Of a DNA stretch of 64,000 bases, positions 19,392 to 30,523 are shown in pieces. A program made the translations under genes and the position numbers. Under the pieces are notes generated by a model. That model had not been told where the DNA came from, did no database searches, and saw only the letters and a list, made by a program, of their open reading frames with translations. Numbering within the stretch: position 1 is the first letter of the stretch; each line of letters opens with the position of its first letter. Source of the stretch: Rhynchopus sp. YZ270_cl-10 (Eukaryota > Euglenozoa > Diplonemea > Diplonemida > Diplonemidae); assembly GCA_964035575.1 (NCBI GenBank), contig OZ037920.1:1171272-1235271 (forward strand). The letters run 5' to 3'.

Positions 19392-20804
19392 ATGGGTACG
19401 TCGTATACACACCGAGCTACGGCCACCAGGCAACTCCGCGCATTGGTACTGCTCAGTGGTGTAGTAGCAGTGATGGGGGGAAGGGGTGGCGAGGTGCTGC
19501 AAGGTGATAGTGGGAGTGGGAGTGGTGGGACACCTCCACCACCTCCTCCTCCCCCGCCGCCGGCGCCTGTAGAATTTGAGTCAGAGAACGAAGAAACTGT
19601 TCCGGTTGTGATTGGTGTTGTGCTTGCGTTTCTTGTTGTCATGGGTGCGTTGCTGTACTACTATTTCTACGCGAAGCGGAACCGCCCAAACCAGAACCTT
19701 CTTGACGAGGAGGACACTGTGCCCCCTTCACCTTCACCAGCACCGCCACTTCCTCCGGCTTCGTCACCGCTGGCGGCAAGCCCGGCGACGACCCCAATTT
19801 CATCTGTTCCTCTGCGTACCACGAGGTCGTCTGCAGCTGCCACATCGTCACCACCTACGACACGGCATACTTCGCGTACAAGCTCCTCCGCAGAGCTTGG
19901 AGTGAGCAGTGCGAGGCCACGCTTTGCAGTAGGCGATAGGGTGGCCACCGTGGCCCCTCCACATAGACCAGGTCAGATCACCAGCGTGGATGCCACGGAG
20001 CTGACGTACTGCATTCTCTTCGATGATGGGACAACCGGAACGGCACATCTACAGATTACCTTGAAGGAAGGACCACCCCGGTTTGCCGTTGGGGCGCGGG
20101 TCTCGGTGAGAGATCCATTGACAGGGCAGGCGACGGTAGGGCACGTAGAGGGGAATAAGAACGGTGCCTACTCCGTGCGTCTAGGCAACCAACTGCGACG
20201 CGACCTTGGAGAGGAAATGCTGTCGCATGCCCGTCGTTTTAAAGAGGCGGATCAAGTTTTCTTTACGGCAAATGGAGTGCGGGAAGGGGCGGTCGTAACC
20301 GACCTGCACGACGACGGTTCGTACACACTGCTTCTTTGTAACACTCTTTCCAGTGAAATAGGTGCCCCCGACATCCACATGGAGAAGCGCAAAGACATCG
20401 AATTCGAGATCGGCATGAAGGTCTACGGGCGGCGGGGTGGGGCCACGTCGTTGGCAGCTGCGGGGGTGATAGAGGCGCTTGGTGAGAAGGATGTGAGCTA
20501 CGTTGTGCGCTTTGAGGATGGGACCAAGGAGACAGTCGAAGCCAGATGGATGCTGCCCAGAGGTGACGAGGTGGACCCCCTGGAGGGCTCTGAAGACCAC
20601 CTCGGCATGAGTCTCAGTCAGTATAAGAACGGCAAGTTCCCGCCCCCATGTCCACGCAAGAGGCAACGTCCGCAACGTCTCGCAAGCCTCACGCCAAGCA
20701 GCAGCAACCGCACTTCATACGCAAGCGACGTGCAAAGCCCGCTCAGAAGCCCACTCACTCCAGCCACAGAGACGTCGAAGAGGCTCTCGGTGGGTTCTGT
20801 GTAG
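19392..20804 (+). CDS. Single-pass membrane protein with four Tudor/SH3-like repeats
   Basis: 470 aa from the ATG at 19392 (good context, CACACCATGG). Residues about 15-35 are hydrophobic and look like a signal peptide. A poly-Pro run follows (about 52-61), a transmembrane helix at about 70-95 (VPVVIGVVLAFLVVMGALLY), a basic stop-transfer, then a Ser/Thr/Pro-rich linker. Four repeats of a Tudor/Agenet-like small barrel come next: RFAVGDRVATV (about 177-225), RFAVGARVSVR (230-280), FKEADQVFFT (283-330) and FEIGMKVYGRR (338-385), each with a later Y-x-V/I-x-F/L-x-D/N-x-G strand. The tail has a KRQRPQR cluster and Ser/Pro sites. Tudor-like folds usually bind methylated Lys/Arg or proline ligands in nucleus or cytosol, so their membrane tethering here is unusual. 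The function is unknown. The open frame upstream of 19392 runs back into the palindrome and is not believed coding. Confidence 0.7.
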   Translation: MGTSYTHRATATRQLRALVLLSGVVAVMGGRGGEVLQGDSGSGSGGTPPPPPPPPPPAPVEFESENEETVPVVIGVVLAFLVVMGALLYYYFYAKRNRPNQNLLDEEDTVPPSPSPAPPLPPASSPLAASPATTPISSVPLRTTRSSAAATSSPPTTRHTSRTSSSAELGVSSARPRFAVGDRVATVAPPHRPGQITSVDATELTYCILFDDGTTGTAHLQITLKEGPPRFAVGARVSVRDPLTGQATVGHVEGNKNGAYSVRLGNQLRRDLGEEMLSHARRFKEADQVFFTANGVREGAVVTDLHDDGSYTLLLCNTLSSEIGAPDIHMEKRKDIEFEIGMKVYGRRGGATSLAAAGVIEALGEKDVSYVVRFEDGTKETVEARWMLPRGDEVDPLEGSEDHLGMSLSQYKNGKFPPPCPRKRQRPQRLASLTPSSSNRTSYASDVQSPLRSPLTPATETSKRLSVGSV

Positions 20805-21762
20805 GTGGGTGAGAAGTGTGAGAAGTGTGAAGAGGGGGAGTTTTTCATCTACAAAAAAAAAAACGTTTTCTTCAGTTTTTTTTGGTGATGTTGGTGTTGA
20901 TACCTAGTAAGGGTAATTCTTGCGCAGAATATGGCCCTTTTGTGTTGGGCAGGGGTGTGAACAGATACGTGTTTGGTGAGCTTGAAACGCAGTTTTTGGT
21001 GGTCTTCCCAAGAGTGCACGGCACATGCCCAGAATATGTGTGAGCGATGAGAGTCAAAAATGGTTTCAGGCGTTCGGGTGTCGTCACCACTTCTCTTTTT
21101 TATGTTCGGGGTGTCTGCGTCCACTGAGGCGGGTTTGCACTCTCGAACTGTTTATTTTCGACTATGTTTGGTGTATGATGAAAAGTACTTTCTTTGATTT
21201 TCGCCGTATCCCTTGCGGGGTTTACCAGGGCACATTTTTCTCCATTTCAAGACCAATCAAAAAGGGCTCAAAAAAACCCCCCCCTTTCCCTCCCCGGTCT
21301 TGAGACCGGACACTTAGACGCATCTGCAGCCCTGGTGAACGTTGCATCATCCGTGAAAGACTGCGTGTGGAAGATTACACGTTTGTCAAAAGGGGGGAGA
21401 GAGCTCTTTTCCTAAGTGATAGTGTGTATTATTTTGTTCAGGATTGTGCCATCTCTTCAGTGATCTGATTTTATTTTCATTTTTTTTGTCATCCGGTTTT
21501 TTGGTTCCGTTTTGTTATGTCCAAATGTGTGAGGCGTAAAGTTTCGCCAAAAAAGAACAGACAGGTGTGTCTGACAATTTTAAAAAAACTCCACTTTTTT
21601 CTTTATGTCTTTATGTCTTTGTGTTTTGCCTTTTTCTTTTTGTCTCGTAGTCCCCCCCAAATTTCAAAAAACCCACAAAAAAGCAGTAGCAGGACTCCTT
21701 CCTGTCTAACGGCTTTCTTTAAAACGGATATTTATATTATTTTTTCAGTGTATGCGTCCGCT

Positions 21763-21797
21763 GATTGACGGTGAGGCGTTTGCACTTTCGACTTCTT
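21763..21797 (+). repeat. Module D2
   Basis: Copy of AGGCGTTTGCACTTTCAACT followed by a T/C run, preceded by a GATGAACGGTG-like lead. Confidence 0.65.
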
Positions 21798-21974
21798 TTT
21801 TTTCTTGATGACTAAGAGTCATCTATACGAACTTTCTCTTTTTTTAAAAGGTGTGTGTGCACCTGAAGGAGCTTGTTTTGCAAGTTTTGTTTTATTATTG
21901 AGCTTTTCATCAATGTGGCTGGCATACGTGACAGTCAAGTGGAATGGTTGGCTTTCATCGAGATTAGCACATAT

Positions 21975-22065
21975 CAGATGTAAACCACGAAATGGATGTA
22001 GGCTTGCTTGGTTGGGGTCCACCCAACGGCACACTGTCATGAGAGGGCTTTGTATTTCAAGTCAA
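21975..22065 (+). repeat. Module D5, full copy
   Basis: CAGATGTAAACCACGAAATG, then ACTGTCATGAGAGGGCTTTG and TATTTCAAGTC. Confidence 0.75.
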
Positions 22066-22165
22066 CTTCATCTTCCATTTGTAACGTATTTGTTTGTAGC
22101 GTATCAGGGACGTTAGAGGTCTTTTGTACTTCAAGTTAAATGTGTTAAAGATGACTAAGTTTAAG

Positions 22166-22200
22166 GTGGCTAAGCACAGAGAGGTTGAAGTTCGTATTGT
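22166..22200 (+). repeat. Module D1
   Basis: Degenerate copy (GGTGGCTAAGCACAGAGAGG). Confidence 0.55.
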
Positions 22201-22212
22201 TGCCTTTCCCCC

Positions 22213-22252
22213 GGGTACGCTGTTCATGAAAGGGCTTTTTGTATGTCAAGTC
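22213..22252 (+). repeat. Module D5, partial
   Basis: Degenerate copy of the GAGAGGGCTTTGTATTTCAA half. Confidence 0.5.
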
Positions 22253-22792
22253 AAAAAATTTCTTTATTTTGGGCTCATCACGTCCTCGGAGGAAAACACT
22301 GACGAACAGCAAATTATTGTCTTTTCTTTTCCCACGGAGTGTCAGTGCAGGACGTTTGCACTGTCAACTCCATTTTTCTTTTCGATATTTTTTGTTTTTG
22401 CCTTTTGCCCGTTTGAAAACAATAGTCTCGATGAAAGCTCAAAATGAAAAGAGACACACACACACACGCACACACAGAATATAAGTCTTCTTTCTTTCCT
22501 GCTTTTTTGTCTCTTTTTGGACTGTTTGTCGACGAAAATAGTACTTTGTTGATGCAACAAAGATATCAATTGTTTGATTGGGCTAAAACCAATCCAAGAG
22601 ACAAGAGCGAAAGGGGTTCGATAGAGGGTAGGGAGGAGGGAGGGGGGTGTTTTTTTTTGTTTCCAGTGGCATTTAGTTTTGCCGATACAATAAAAAAATG
22701 AGCGCGCGAATATTTTATTTTAAAGAGTACCTGTACGCTCACAACTCGCGGCAGATGGCCGCCGGCTGACGAGCGGTTGTGTATACAGGTCG

Positions 22793-22866
22793 TAGGGTAC
22801 TTGTGCTTTCATCCGGATGGCTGGCATCGTACGTGGGTCAGTCGGAGGTGCCTGCATCAACCACAG
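22793..22866 (+). repeat. Module D3
   Basis: About 75 bp (TTGTGCTTTCATCCGGATGG, GGTCAGTCGGAGGTGCCTGC) almost identical to 40320-40390. Confidence 0.85.
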
Positions 22867-23220
22867 CTTTAAATGAAATGCTTTCTGTTCTCCTTCGACG
22901 TGAAAGTATACGAGTTTAATCTTATTTTTTCTTCTCGAACACAAAATAAACTAATTTCTTATCATTCCAACAGCCCCACGGTAATGTTTGTATGAGGAAC
23001 GCGAGTTGTGATTTTTTACACTGCTCCTCTTTTGCATTGCCCACCTATATTCTCAAATGTGGTTTTTTTCTTTTTTTTTCATGAACAATCACCCCCTCCT
23101 CTCCAACTCTCTTTGTCTACTATAACCTTAGAAAAACCCCACAAAAAAAAAAGAGAGAAAAGCAAACAAGAGCGAAGCATCTCCCCCCATTTAAAAAAAA
23201 CAAAACAAGAGCACGGCAAA

Positions 23221-23330
23221 AAATAAAAGTATAGTGAAGCACACTCAGGGATCACGTAGGAGTGTTTAGTATAAGTTGGAGTACTTCCTCGGGGTGGCTA
23301 CACTAAATACAACCATGTTTTTCAAAATTG
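23221..23330 (+). repeat. Module D6
   Basis: TATAGTGAAGCACACTC ... GGGTGGCTACACTAAATACA, shared with 50797-50860. Confidence 0.65.
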
Positions 23331-23336
23331 TCGACA

Positions 23337-23381
23337 GTGGAGCTTGTTGCACAGGGCAGCAACTACACTATTCCAACAATT
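23337..23381 (+). repeat. Module D4
   Basis: Variant of GCAACTACACTACTCCAACA preceded by GTGGAGCTTG. Confidence 0.65.
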
Positions 23382-23768
23382 TTTTTTTTTCAAATAAAAA
23401 GAACCTCATTCACACCCATCACCTCTCTTCGTATATTGTGCGCTCTTCTTCCTCTCTGTTTTCTGCCTCTCTTCCTCTTCTTCCCCTCATTAGTATCAGA
23501 GCGACAATAACAAAAAAAATCCTTTCCCCACCCCCACCCCCCCAGCGCCAACACTGTGTTTTGTGTTGTGTTTGCTCTTCTGCCTTCCCCCCAATATTTT
23601 CTAACCCGCACCAGATTCCACTTTATATCAAATACTGTATGGGGTGTTACTGCACTCATACTAAACGATTTTGCACAAACCTGGGGGTGGGCTCACTGCC
23701 AGAATAAAGTGTGTTTTTTTCTTTGTAGTACAACAGTGGGGTTATGTAGCCACATCAGACAAAAAAAA

Positions 23769-23816
23769 GTGGAGATTGCACAACCGAGGCAACTACACTA
23801 CTCCAACAATTTATCT
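23769..23816 (+). repeat. Module D4
   Basis: GTGGAGATTGCACAACCGAG then GCAACTACACTACTCCAACA, followed by ATTTATC. Confidence 0.75.
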
Positions 23817-24004
23817 AAATAATTTTTTTTTTTGGGTGGAAACACCATATCTAGTAGGAGGGTGTACTAATTTATTCTGCGCATTTTTTTGCGGCAAGAA
23901 CGTCCTCTCCCAATTTATTAGACCAAGTTTTCAAATGAATGAAAAGTGGATATTTTGCACAACGTGTGGGCAACACACCCGAGGCAACTATACTCCAATA
24001 ATTT

Positions 24005-24651
24005 CAGGCCCTTAGGGTGGTACTTTTTGCTGGTCAGCGGACCAGCAACCCTAGGTATTGCTGGTCCGGGTCTAAAAAAAAAAAATAACAATAGATTTTT
24101 TTTGAGATTTTTTTTTGAGAATCCCACCAGAACAGTCGGGTGTGTCACAGATGCAGAGACCCTGGGGGCTCAAGGGTACACCGTGGGAGACCAGAACGCG
24201 ACTCAATTGGTCAAACGCCGAAGGAAAAGGAAGCATGCAGCATGGCGAAATAAAAAAAGTAGCGTACCGTGCGCCTGCGGCGCAATCTTGCCAACCCACC
24301 TTCCTATGACATAGTTTGGCAGTTAAAATGTGCCATTTTAAGGGAATTTTTTTGAAATGTTGCGTACCGTGGCTTCGCCTGGAACCTTTGGGTGCCATGA
24401 CCGCCGCTTCTTTTATAGATGTACTGAGGTTACTGATACGAAGGCTGACACCCACTACGGCTTGTGGTTCACCCTCCCCACCCGCCTTTCACGATTTTGT
24501 GCATCAGAGGGGAGAAAACGCGTCACCTCCCTGCAGTGGCAGGGAGTCTTTTTTTACCACTGTGTGCTTTTCACCTGTTTTTTGCATTGACCAGCAAACC
24601 GGGTTTGGACCAGCAGTTGGCGGCTACCCCCCCGACCACCCTAAGGCCCTG
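24005..24651. mobile_element. hAT-like non-autonomous element, family 2 (647 bp)
   Basis: Terminal inverted repeats CAGGCCCTTAGGGTGGT (left) and its complement with one mismatch (right) are bordered by a perfect 8-bp duplication AATAATTT (23997-24004, 24652-24659). Inner GGACCAGC / GCTGGTCC subrepeats occur near both ends. It contains the 127-bp repeat copy at 24254-24379. No transposase is present. The target lies in a D4 module. Confidence 0.88.
24254..24379 (+). repeat. 127-bp interspersed repeat, copy 2
   Basis: Nested inside hAT-like family 2; matches 16338-16464. Confidence 0.75.
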
Positions 24652-26363
24652 AATAATTTTTCAAAAAAAAAAACAAAAACTCAGCAAATGTGAACTCAAC
24701 ACTCTGTCGAAAACCCAAAAAAATCGGTGCAAAACAAACCCGGGAACCGGGGGGAAGGGTCAATTACTTCCCCTCCTTCTCTCTCAGCACCCGAGATAAT
24801 TGCCCTTTAGCAAAGCTGTTGTGTTCCCTCCTCCCCCTCTAAATGGTTGGCATTGTGTGTAAGGGGACGTACACCCAGTGACGCCAGGTATCTAGAGACA
24901 TTCACGATTTCACGATTTCAAGCCCAAAAAAAAAAAAAAATCAAAAAGATTTTCTTCGCTGTATCGACCCCTCCCCCAATAACAGAATAAACAGAATAAT
25001 TTGCAGCACAAAGGAGAAAAAGGCAAACCTCCAATTTTTGTGCAAATTTTAACAAAAGTGCCGTTCCCTCACCCCCGTGTTGACGCTTCGACACACAACC
25101 TCCACAGTCTTGCGGAGCACGGTTGGGTGAGTGAACGGCCTGTGACACTTTCCGCTCACAAAAGTAGCGTTTAAAAAAACGGTTTCTTCAAAATTCATTT
25201 AGCCTTCGGGCGACGTTGCGACGTTCTGCACAGAACCCGTCCTAGGCTAGGGGGACAGGGTGATTCGTCAAGTACAACAAAACATGGTGACCAAACCACA
25301 TATTTTCTTTCCCTCCTCAAAACCCACCCCATTTAAGTGCTTCTCACTTTTGTATCACTCAAGTGACCCAGACCACACATCCCAGCATGGTGGTCACATC
25401 GCGTATTTTTTGGCTAAAAAAAGGCAAGCCGTTGAGCTAAGTTTTGAAAAAGGAAAAAGGTGTCCGGAAGAATTGTGGAGTGCCCAAACGAGATGTTGCA
25501 CCCCGCAAACCCCACCTTTTTTAGTGGTTTTTTTCTTGTGTTTTCAACGTGCTATTATAACAAGGCCTTTTTTTTCCCTTCAAAAGATGTGGGCAGCACG
25601 CAAAAGTGTTTACACATCTTCTTCTCTCTCAAAAAAACGTTTTTATTTTCTTGCGAAAAAAACCCCCCATTTGTTGTCGAAAAAAACACGCTGAGCAAAA
25701 GAGTAACGAGTCTATCTCGAGCAATTTTTTTTTTTCAGCGATTTCTGGGAATTGTTTTTCTTTTTTTTTTTGTACAGGTCTTCGGGAAGACTGAGGACTT
25801 CTACAGCTTTATCTCTTATTACAAACTTTTCTCTCTCCCTTTTTCTAAAAATATTTTTTTGACCGAAAATAATGTAAACCAGCAACCAGTAGTGCACACT
25901 AAGAGTAGAGAACGAAAAAAAACTGGTGCATCTCTGTTTGTGTGTTGCTGTGGGCGATACCGAAACCATAGCGTATAGGTAGGTGTAAATGATTCTTCTT
26001 GCATAAAGCATTCTGAGGACACAACACCAAGCCCCCCCCACACACACCAATAAAAAACAGAACACAAAAAAAAAAGATAATCTTAGTGAAGTACTAAAAC
26101 AGTGAAGATTACGAAAAACCAAGGAAAAAAGAAGGAAAAAAGGAAATAGTGGAAGCACGCCCACCGTCTTTTGGGTTCTATAACTAGATACAAACTAAGT
26201 TTTTTAAAAAAAAGCAGAACGAAAAAAAATATTTTTTCTTTGTAAGGTGACTGAAGGAACAGAGAGCCTTAGAATTATCTTTCAAACCTTATTTCAACAC
26301 TTTTCTCTCTCCCATATTTTTTTTTTTGCGACATTCCACAAGGAAAATCCAAAGCAGACGTCT

Positions 26364-26402
26364 GATGAACAGTGAGGCGTTTGCACTTTCAACTTCTCTT
26401 TC
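26364..26402 (+). repeat. Module D2
   Basis: GATGAACAGTG then AGGCGTTTGCACTTTCAACT. Confidence 0.75.
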
Positions 26403-26992
26403 TCAATAGCTTGTAGAAGTTGCACGTGCCTGCATCCACCGCTTGAGGTGTCTGCACGTAGTAATATAGTCCACCCCAGCTACTTTAGTACAAAAAAACA
26501 CAAACATAAAAAAAAAACGCACATTTTGCAAAACGATGGGGTGTTGAGTCTTTCACAGGTAACAGCAAGAGAGCCACCCCCCGCCCCCCTTAAACGCTTT
26601 CTTTTGTTTCAGTCGTTTTAGAGTGTGGTTTGTGTGTGCGCAGAGACAGAGCACGCAGTCTATTCTAAGTGATTTATTTTGTGCTTTTTTTTGTACTTTC
26701 TGAGAAATTCTCTTCTTCGAAAGTACACTTACTGAACTAAATATTTTTTCTGCTATTTTTTTTTCCTGTGTGACTTTCTGAGCCACACAGAAAAAAAAAC
26801 TTCCGTCACAAAAGGTTGCCCACAGAATGATTTTTTTTCTGAAGGTAACCGAAGACTTAGGTTTCTCTGTATAATTTTTTTCTGTTATCTTTTTCTAAGT
26901 CATTTTAGACACCCTAAAAAGACCGCTACCACCACCACCAGTTGTTATATTGGCTAGGTGTATGTCAATAGATTTCCCTTATATATTTAAAA

Positions 26993-27032
26993 GGTGACTA
27001 AGCACACAGAGAGGCTTAAGTTCATCTTATCT
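26993..27032 (+). repeat. Module D1
   Basis: GGTGACTAAGCACACAGAGA then GGCTTAAGTTCATCTTAT. Confidence 0.7.
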
Positions 27033-27291
27033 GAACTCTTTCTAATAGACTATCTTTTTAAAGATGGCTGCAAAAAAGCAACGGATTGATTTTATATCCT
27101 ACGAAAGGAGGCTTACAACATACAGCTAAACAAACATTCTGTGCATGGCGTTGCCAAAAAAAGAAGAGAAAAAAAAGAACTGCATTTTTTTCGCGCCATC
27201 GTTTTATTCCATCGAGGCGCAGTTATACAACCAAAGTAAATTATTTTATACAGCTGAGTCATTTTTCCCCCCCCCCCAGTGACACCCACCC

Positions 27292-27325
27292 GATGAACAG
27301 TGAGGGCGTTTTGCACTTTCGACAT
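27292..27325 (+). repeat. Module D2
   Basis: GATGAACAGTG followed by a one-base-expanded core and a T run. Confidence 0.6.
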
Positions 27326-27420
27326 TTTTTGTTTTTATTGCACGTCGGGGCACTTTAATTTCACTCCCCTAACAAATTCCTGTAGAAAAATAAAAACGGC
27401 AGTGAAATAAAAAAGGCTTT

Positions 27421-27474
27421 ATTTCTTTATTTCACTCTTTATTTCACTCTTTATTTCACTCTTTATTTCACTGC
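27421..27474 (+). repeat. 12-bp tandem repeat (TTTATTTCACTC), about 4 copies
   Basis: Four successive TTTATTTCACTC units; related TTATTTCAC wording occurs in the nearby palindrome at 28099-28243. Confidence 0.85.
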
Positions 27475-28098
27475 TCGATTTTTTTTTTTTTTTCGCAAAG
27501 ACAAAATTTTCAGCCGAAAAAAAAATTTTTTTTTGGGCTCAGATGGACCCAAAAATGCAAATAAAGCAAGAATTTTGATGTTTTGAGCATCACATATTTA
27601 TTCCCCGGTCATTTTCTGTACAAAAAACCGGTTTGTATGGGCCAGCGCCTTAGCAAAAATCCGAAAAATCGGGAAAAAAAATTTTTTTTTCCCCGGAAAA
27701 TTTCGACTCCTGGGTGGGGTCTTGGGGTACCGAAAAATGCAAAAAAACGCAAAATTTGGGTATTTTGACCATCTGAGGGATTTTTTCACGTGTTTCACCT
27801 TAGATGGAAGCGGATGCGGCTGGTGGGGGTGGGGTGTGCCCACCTACGGGAACAGTGCTGCCTGTGGAATGGCCACTCCATCTGCCTCAATGGTGTTTAG
27901 GTCGGACATCAGCAACTCTGCAAGGTTGTGATACAGGAGATAAAGATATTTCGAAAAGAGAAAAATTTGAATGAAGATAACCCCAACACCAAAGGGAAGT
28001 TGATACGATGAACGTAAGCCTTGAGAACTAAGCGTTTAGCAGACCCCCGGGTTGTGAAATAAAAGTGCCCCGTTGTGCAATAAAAAAATGTATTGTTG

Positions 28099-28243
28099 GT
28101 GTAATATTTTGCCTTAATTTCACTTACAGCCCCAAAACCCCTCGGAGTGGTATTTTTTCCCCTCGGGCTGCGCCCTCGGGGAAAAAAACCACTCCTCGGG
28201 GTTTTTTGGGGCTGTGCGTGAAATAAAGGCAAAAATATTACAC
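28099..28243. mobile_element. Palindromic MITE-like foldback (145 bp)
   Basis: The arms (GTGTAATATTTTGCCTTAAT ... and its complement) extend through CAGCCCCAAAACCCC and a GAGTGGT segment to a small central CTGCGCC loop, giving a nearly complete hairpin. The target duplication is not clear. Confidence 0.6.
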
Positions 28244-28526
28244 GTCAATAATATATATGATTTGGTATTTTTTTGAGTCTCAAAAAGAGACTGATGTGTT
28301 TTTTGTTGTTTTTTTGTTTTTGTTTTTCTACGTAAAACAGTTTTGGTCGTCTGGAGCGTCCCCACTCTACCGCCAGATGAACCTACATACGTTGCGCCCT
28401 CATTATCGGCCGACTATGGGTGGGTCGCTTGAGCATCCATCCATTTTCGGGACAGGTTCATTCGGCAGGTGAGTTGTTACACACTCATTATCGGATGTCG
28501 ACTTCCATGGCCACCGTCCTGCTGTC

Positions 28527-28583
28527 TAGACGAACCTACATCCTTCGCGGGATCTTATGAGCTAACCACTCAGGCACCTTAAA
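28527..28583 (-). other. tRNA-like A-box/B-box pair, possible SINE head
   Basis: On the minus strand TGCCTGAGTGG (28566-28576) resembles a type II tRNA A box and GGTTCGTCT (28528-28536) a B box, about 30 bp apart. The acceptor and T stems do not pair, so it is not a working tRNA. A second GAACCTACAT match lies at 28379-28388. Confidence 0.25.
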
Positions 28584-28743
28584 TCAGCTCTCCGTTCATC
28601 CATGCGTCGCCTGCTTACCAGAAGGGGCCCACTTAGAACCAGGATTCTACGTGCAGGGTACAAATAAGATACCCCGAGCTCACGCCCCTGCTGAGCTGCT
28701 CTGCGTATCATCATTTTTTTCTTCTTGCTTTTTGTCATTTCCA

Positions 28744-29908
28744 TTATACCTTCTATTCAGTAGAATAGAACGTATATGAAATAAGCCTTTTGTCATTCTT
28801 CGCGTTTTTTCCCAGTGTTTCAAAACAATGAACGTGATGTTTGGTTCTTGGCAGACCCCCCAGTTATATTATCTTTCCACATTAAAACCTTATTTTTTGT
28901 TATTCATTTTTTGCGAGAGAAACACCCCCCCTCCTGAACGTGATTCGACAGAGGTGAGATTTGTTGTATTAGAGACATTACAAAATCCCGCCAAAGTTCT
29001 GTTGCGCACAAAAAAAAAACCCCCCCTACATTTTGTTGTCCCTGCGTCTTGCCTATGAAGGCGATGCGTTTGCACTTTTCAACTTCTCGTTTTTTTTCTC
29101 TCTTTCTTACGCTCCGTAACGGAGACATTTTTTTCTTAAACTCTAAAAGAGATGTGTGCCTACACAGTCGATGTGAACCGCCTCCGTTCTCTTACGGTAC
29201 GGAGCACCCACCCATGAGATCGATGAGAGCTGAGATGCGTTTTAAGTACGTTTCAACTTCTCGTTTTTTTTTTAAAGTCTAAAAGATGTGTGTGCTGACG
29301 CATTATCATCGAAAAAGCTTTCGAACACAGCCAATTTTGGGCACCGTTACCTCCCCAAACACTGTTATTTTAGAACAAAAATACACACAACCAATCCTGG
29401 GTGGCCTGCGATGGTCTCTCGTGATAACGAACAACACAATAAAACGCACCGACGCTTTTTAACTACCGACCACATGCTTTCAAAAGAAAAACTGAAAAAA
29501 AAGGTGGGGCACCATCAAGCCATCAAGGTAGCAACTAATACGAAAATAATATCCTGCATTTTTGTGCAAAAAGAAAAAAAAGAAAAGAAAAGGCTTTGTC
29601 TGAAGTATCCTTCCGCAGTTCGATAACCCGCGGAGGGGTCCGGGTGCCTTGCGTCCACAGCGTCGTTTGCACCCTTACAACTGCCGTTTCTTTTGCATCC
29701 TTCTCTTTCTCTCCGTCAATGGACCGCACTCCATATTTCTTTCAAATAAACAAATTAGCCACAGTCCTTTTTTTGCCCTTCCCACATCATTGGGTTTGCC
29801 TATCTGTGTGAAAGGCACCTTGATGTACGAAACCGAGTTACTGTAAAAGGTTTGACGCGTTTTTAGATGTGTGAAACATACATCAAAAAAAACGGAGGTA
29901 ACATAGTT
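28744..29908. other. Gene-free spacer
   Basis: Homopolymer-rich with degenerate D2 modules at 29057 and about 29231. No coding signal. Confidence 0.5.
29057..29092 (+). repeat. Module D2
   Basis: GATGCGTTTGCACTTTTCAA followed by CTTCTCG and a T run. Confidence 0.6.
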
Positions 29909-30083
29909 CGAAGTCCGCCTGAGTCTGCCAAAGAAAAATCCTACCAAGACCCGCCCGAGTTGAGACGGACTTGAGACGGACTTTTGACTGAGTCGGCCCG
30001 AGTCCGTCAAGTCCGACTCAATTTCGCCCGAGTTTTGGCGGATTTGAAACGACTTGGACTATGGCGGACTCAGACGGACTACG
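29909..30083. mobile_element. Small inverted-repeat element (175 bp)
   Basis: Termini CGAAGTCCGCCTGAGTCTGC (left) and the complement of CGTAGTCCGTCTGAGTCCGC (right) pair with three mismatches. The interior consists of GAGACGGACTT and GAGTCCGCC-type subrepeats in both orientations. Confidence 0.6.
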
Positions 30084-30215
30084 AAGTATGTAATATGTGC
30101 TCATCTTTTTTTTTGTGCTTTCATCCGGATGGGTGCCTGCATTCAACTACAGTTTTTTTCTTATTTTCAATATTTCATCAAAACTTAGCCCTTCTCTTCC
30201 CTTTTTCATTTTTTT

Positions 30216-30262
30216 GGTGACTAAGCACGAGAGGCTTAGGTTCATCTTATAAACTTTTCTTT
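30216..30262 (+). repeat. Module D1
   Basis: GGTGACTAAGCACGAGAGGC then TTAGGTTCATCTTATAAAC; CTAAGC and GCTTAG could pair as a small hairpin. Confidence 0.75.
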
Positions 30263-30489
30263 TTTTTGCTCTCCTGCTCGCTACTAAGAAGGTGCAGTCC
30301 ATATGTGTCCACCCTTGTCGCCATCTCCTCCTGCGTATCAGTTGTTCCCCTCGCACTTCATCAAAGACGCCTGAAATGACTAGCAGTCTTGATGAATGCG
30401 ACACAATAAATTGTTTCTGGCAAAAAAAATAAAATAAGAGACCTTGTGTGCCTGCGTCCCAGAGGCGTTTGCACTATCAACTTCACATT

Positions 30490-30522
<33 letters not shown>

Positions 30523-30523
30523 A

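Larger units (their letters stand above)
20805..24004. other. Gene-free spacer rich in homopolymers and short dispersed modules
   Basis: No ORF here has a recognisable domain or sustained codon bias. It carries modules D2 (21763), D5 (21975, 22213), D1 (22166), D3 (22793), D6 (23221) and D4 (23337, 23769), many T/A runs and an AC microsatellite near 22455-22480. Confidence 0.6.
24660..28098. other. Gene-free spacer
   Basis: Low-complexity T/A-rich DNA with modules D2 (26364, 27292) and D1 (26993) and the small tandem array at 27421-27474. I see no gene. Confidence 0.6.
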
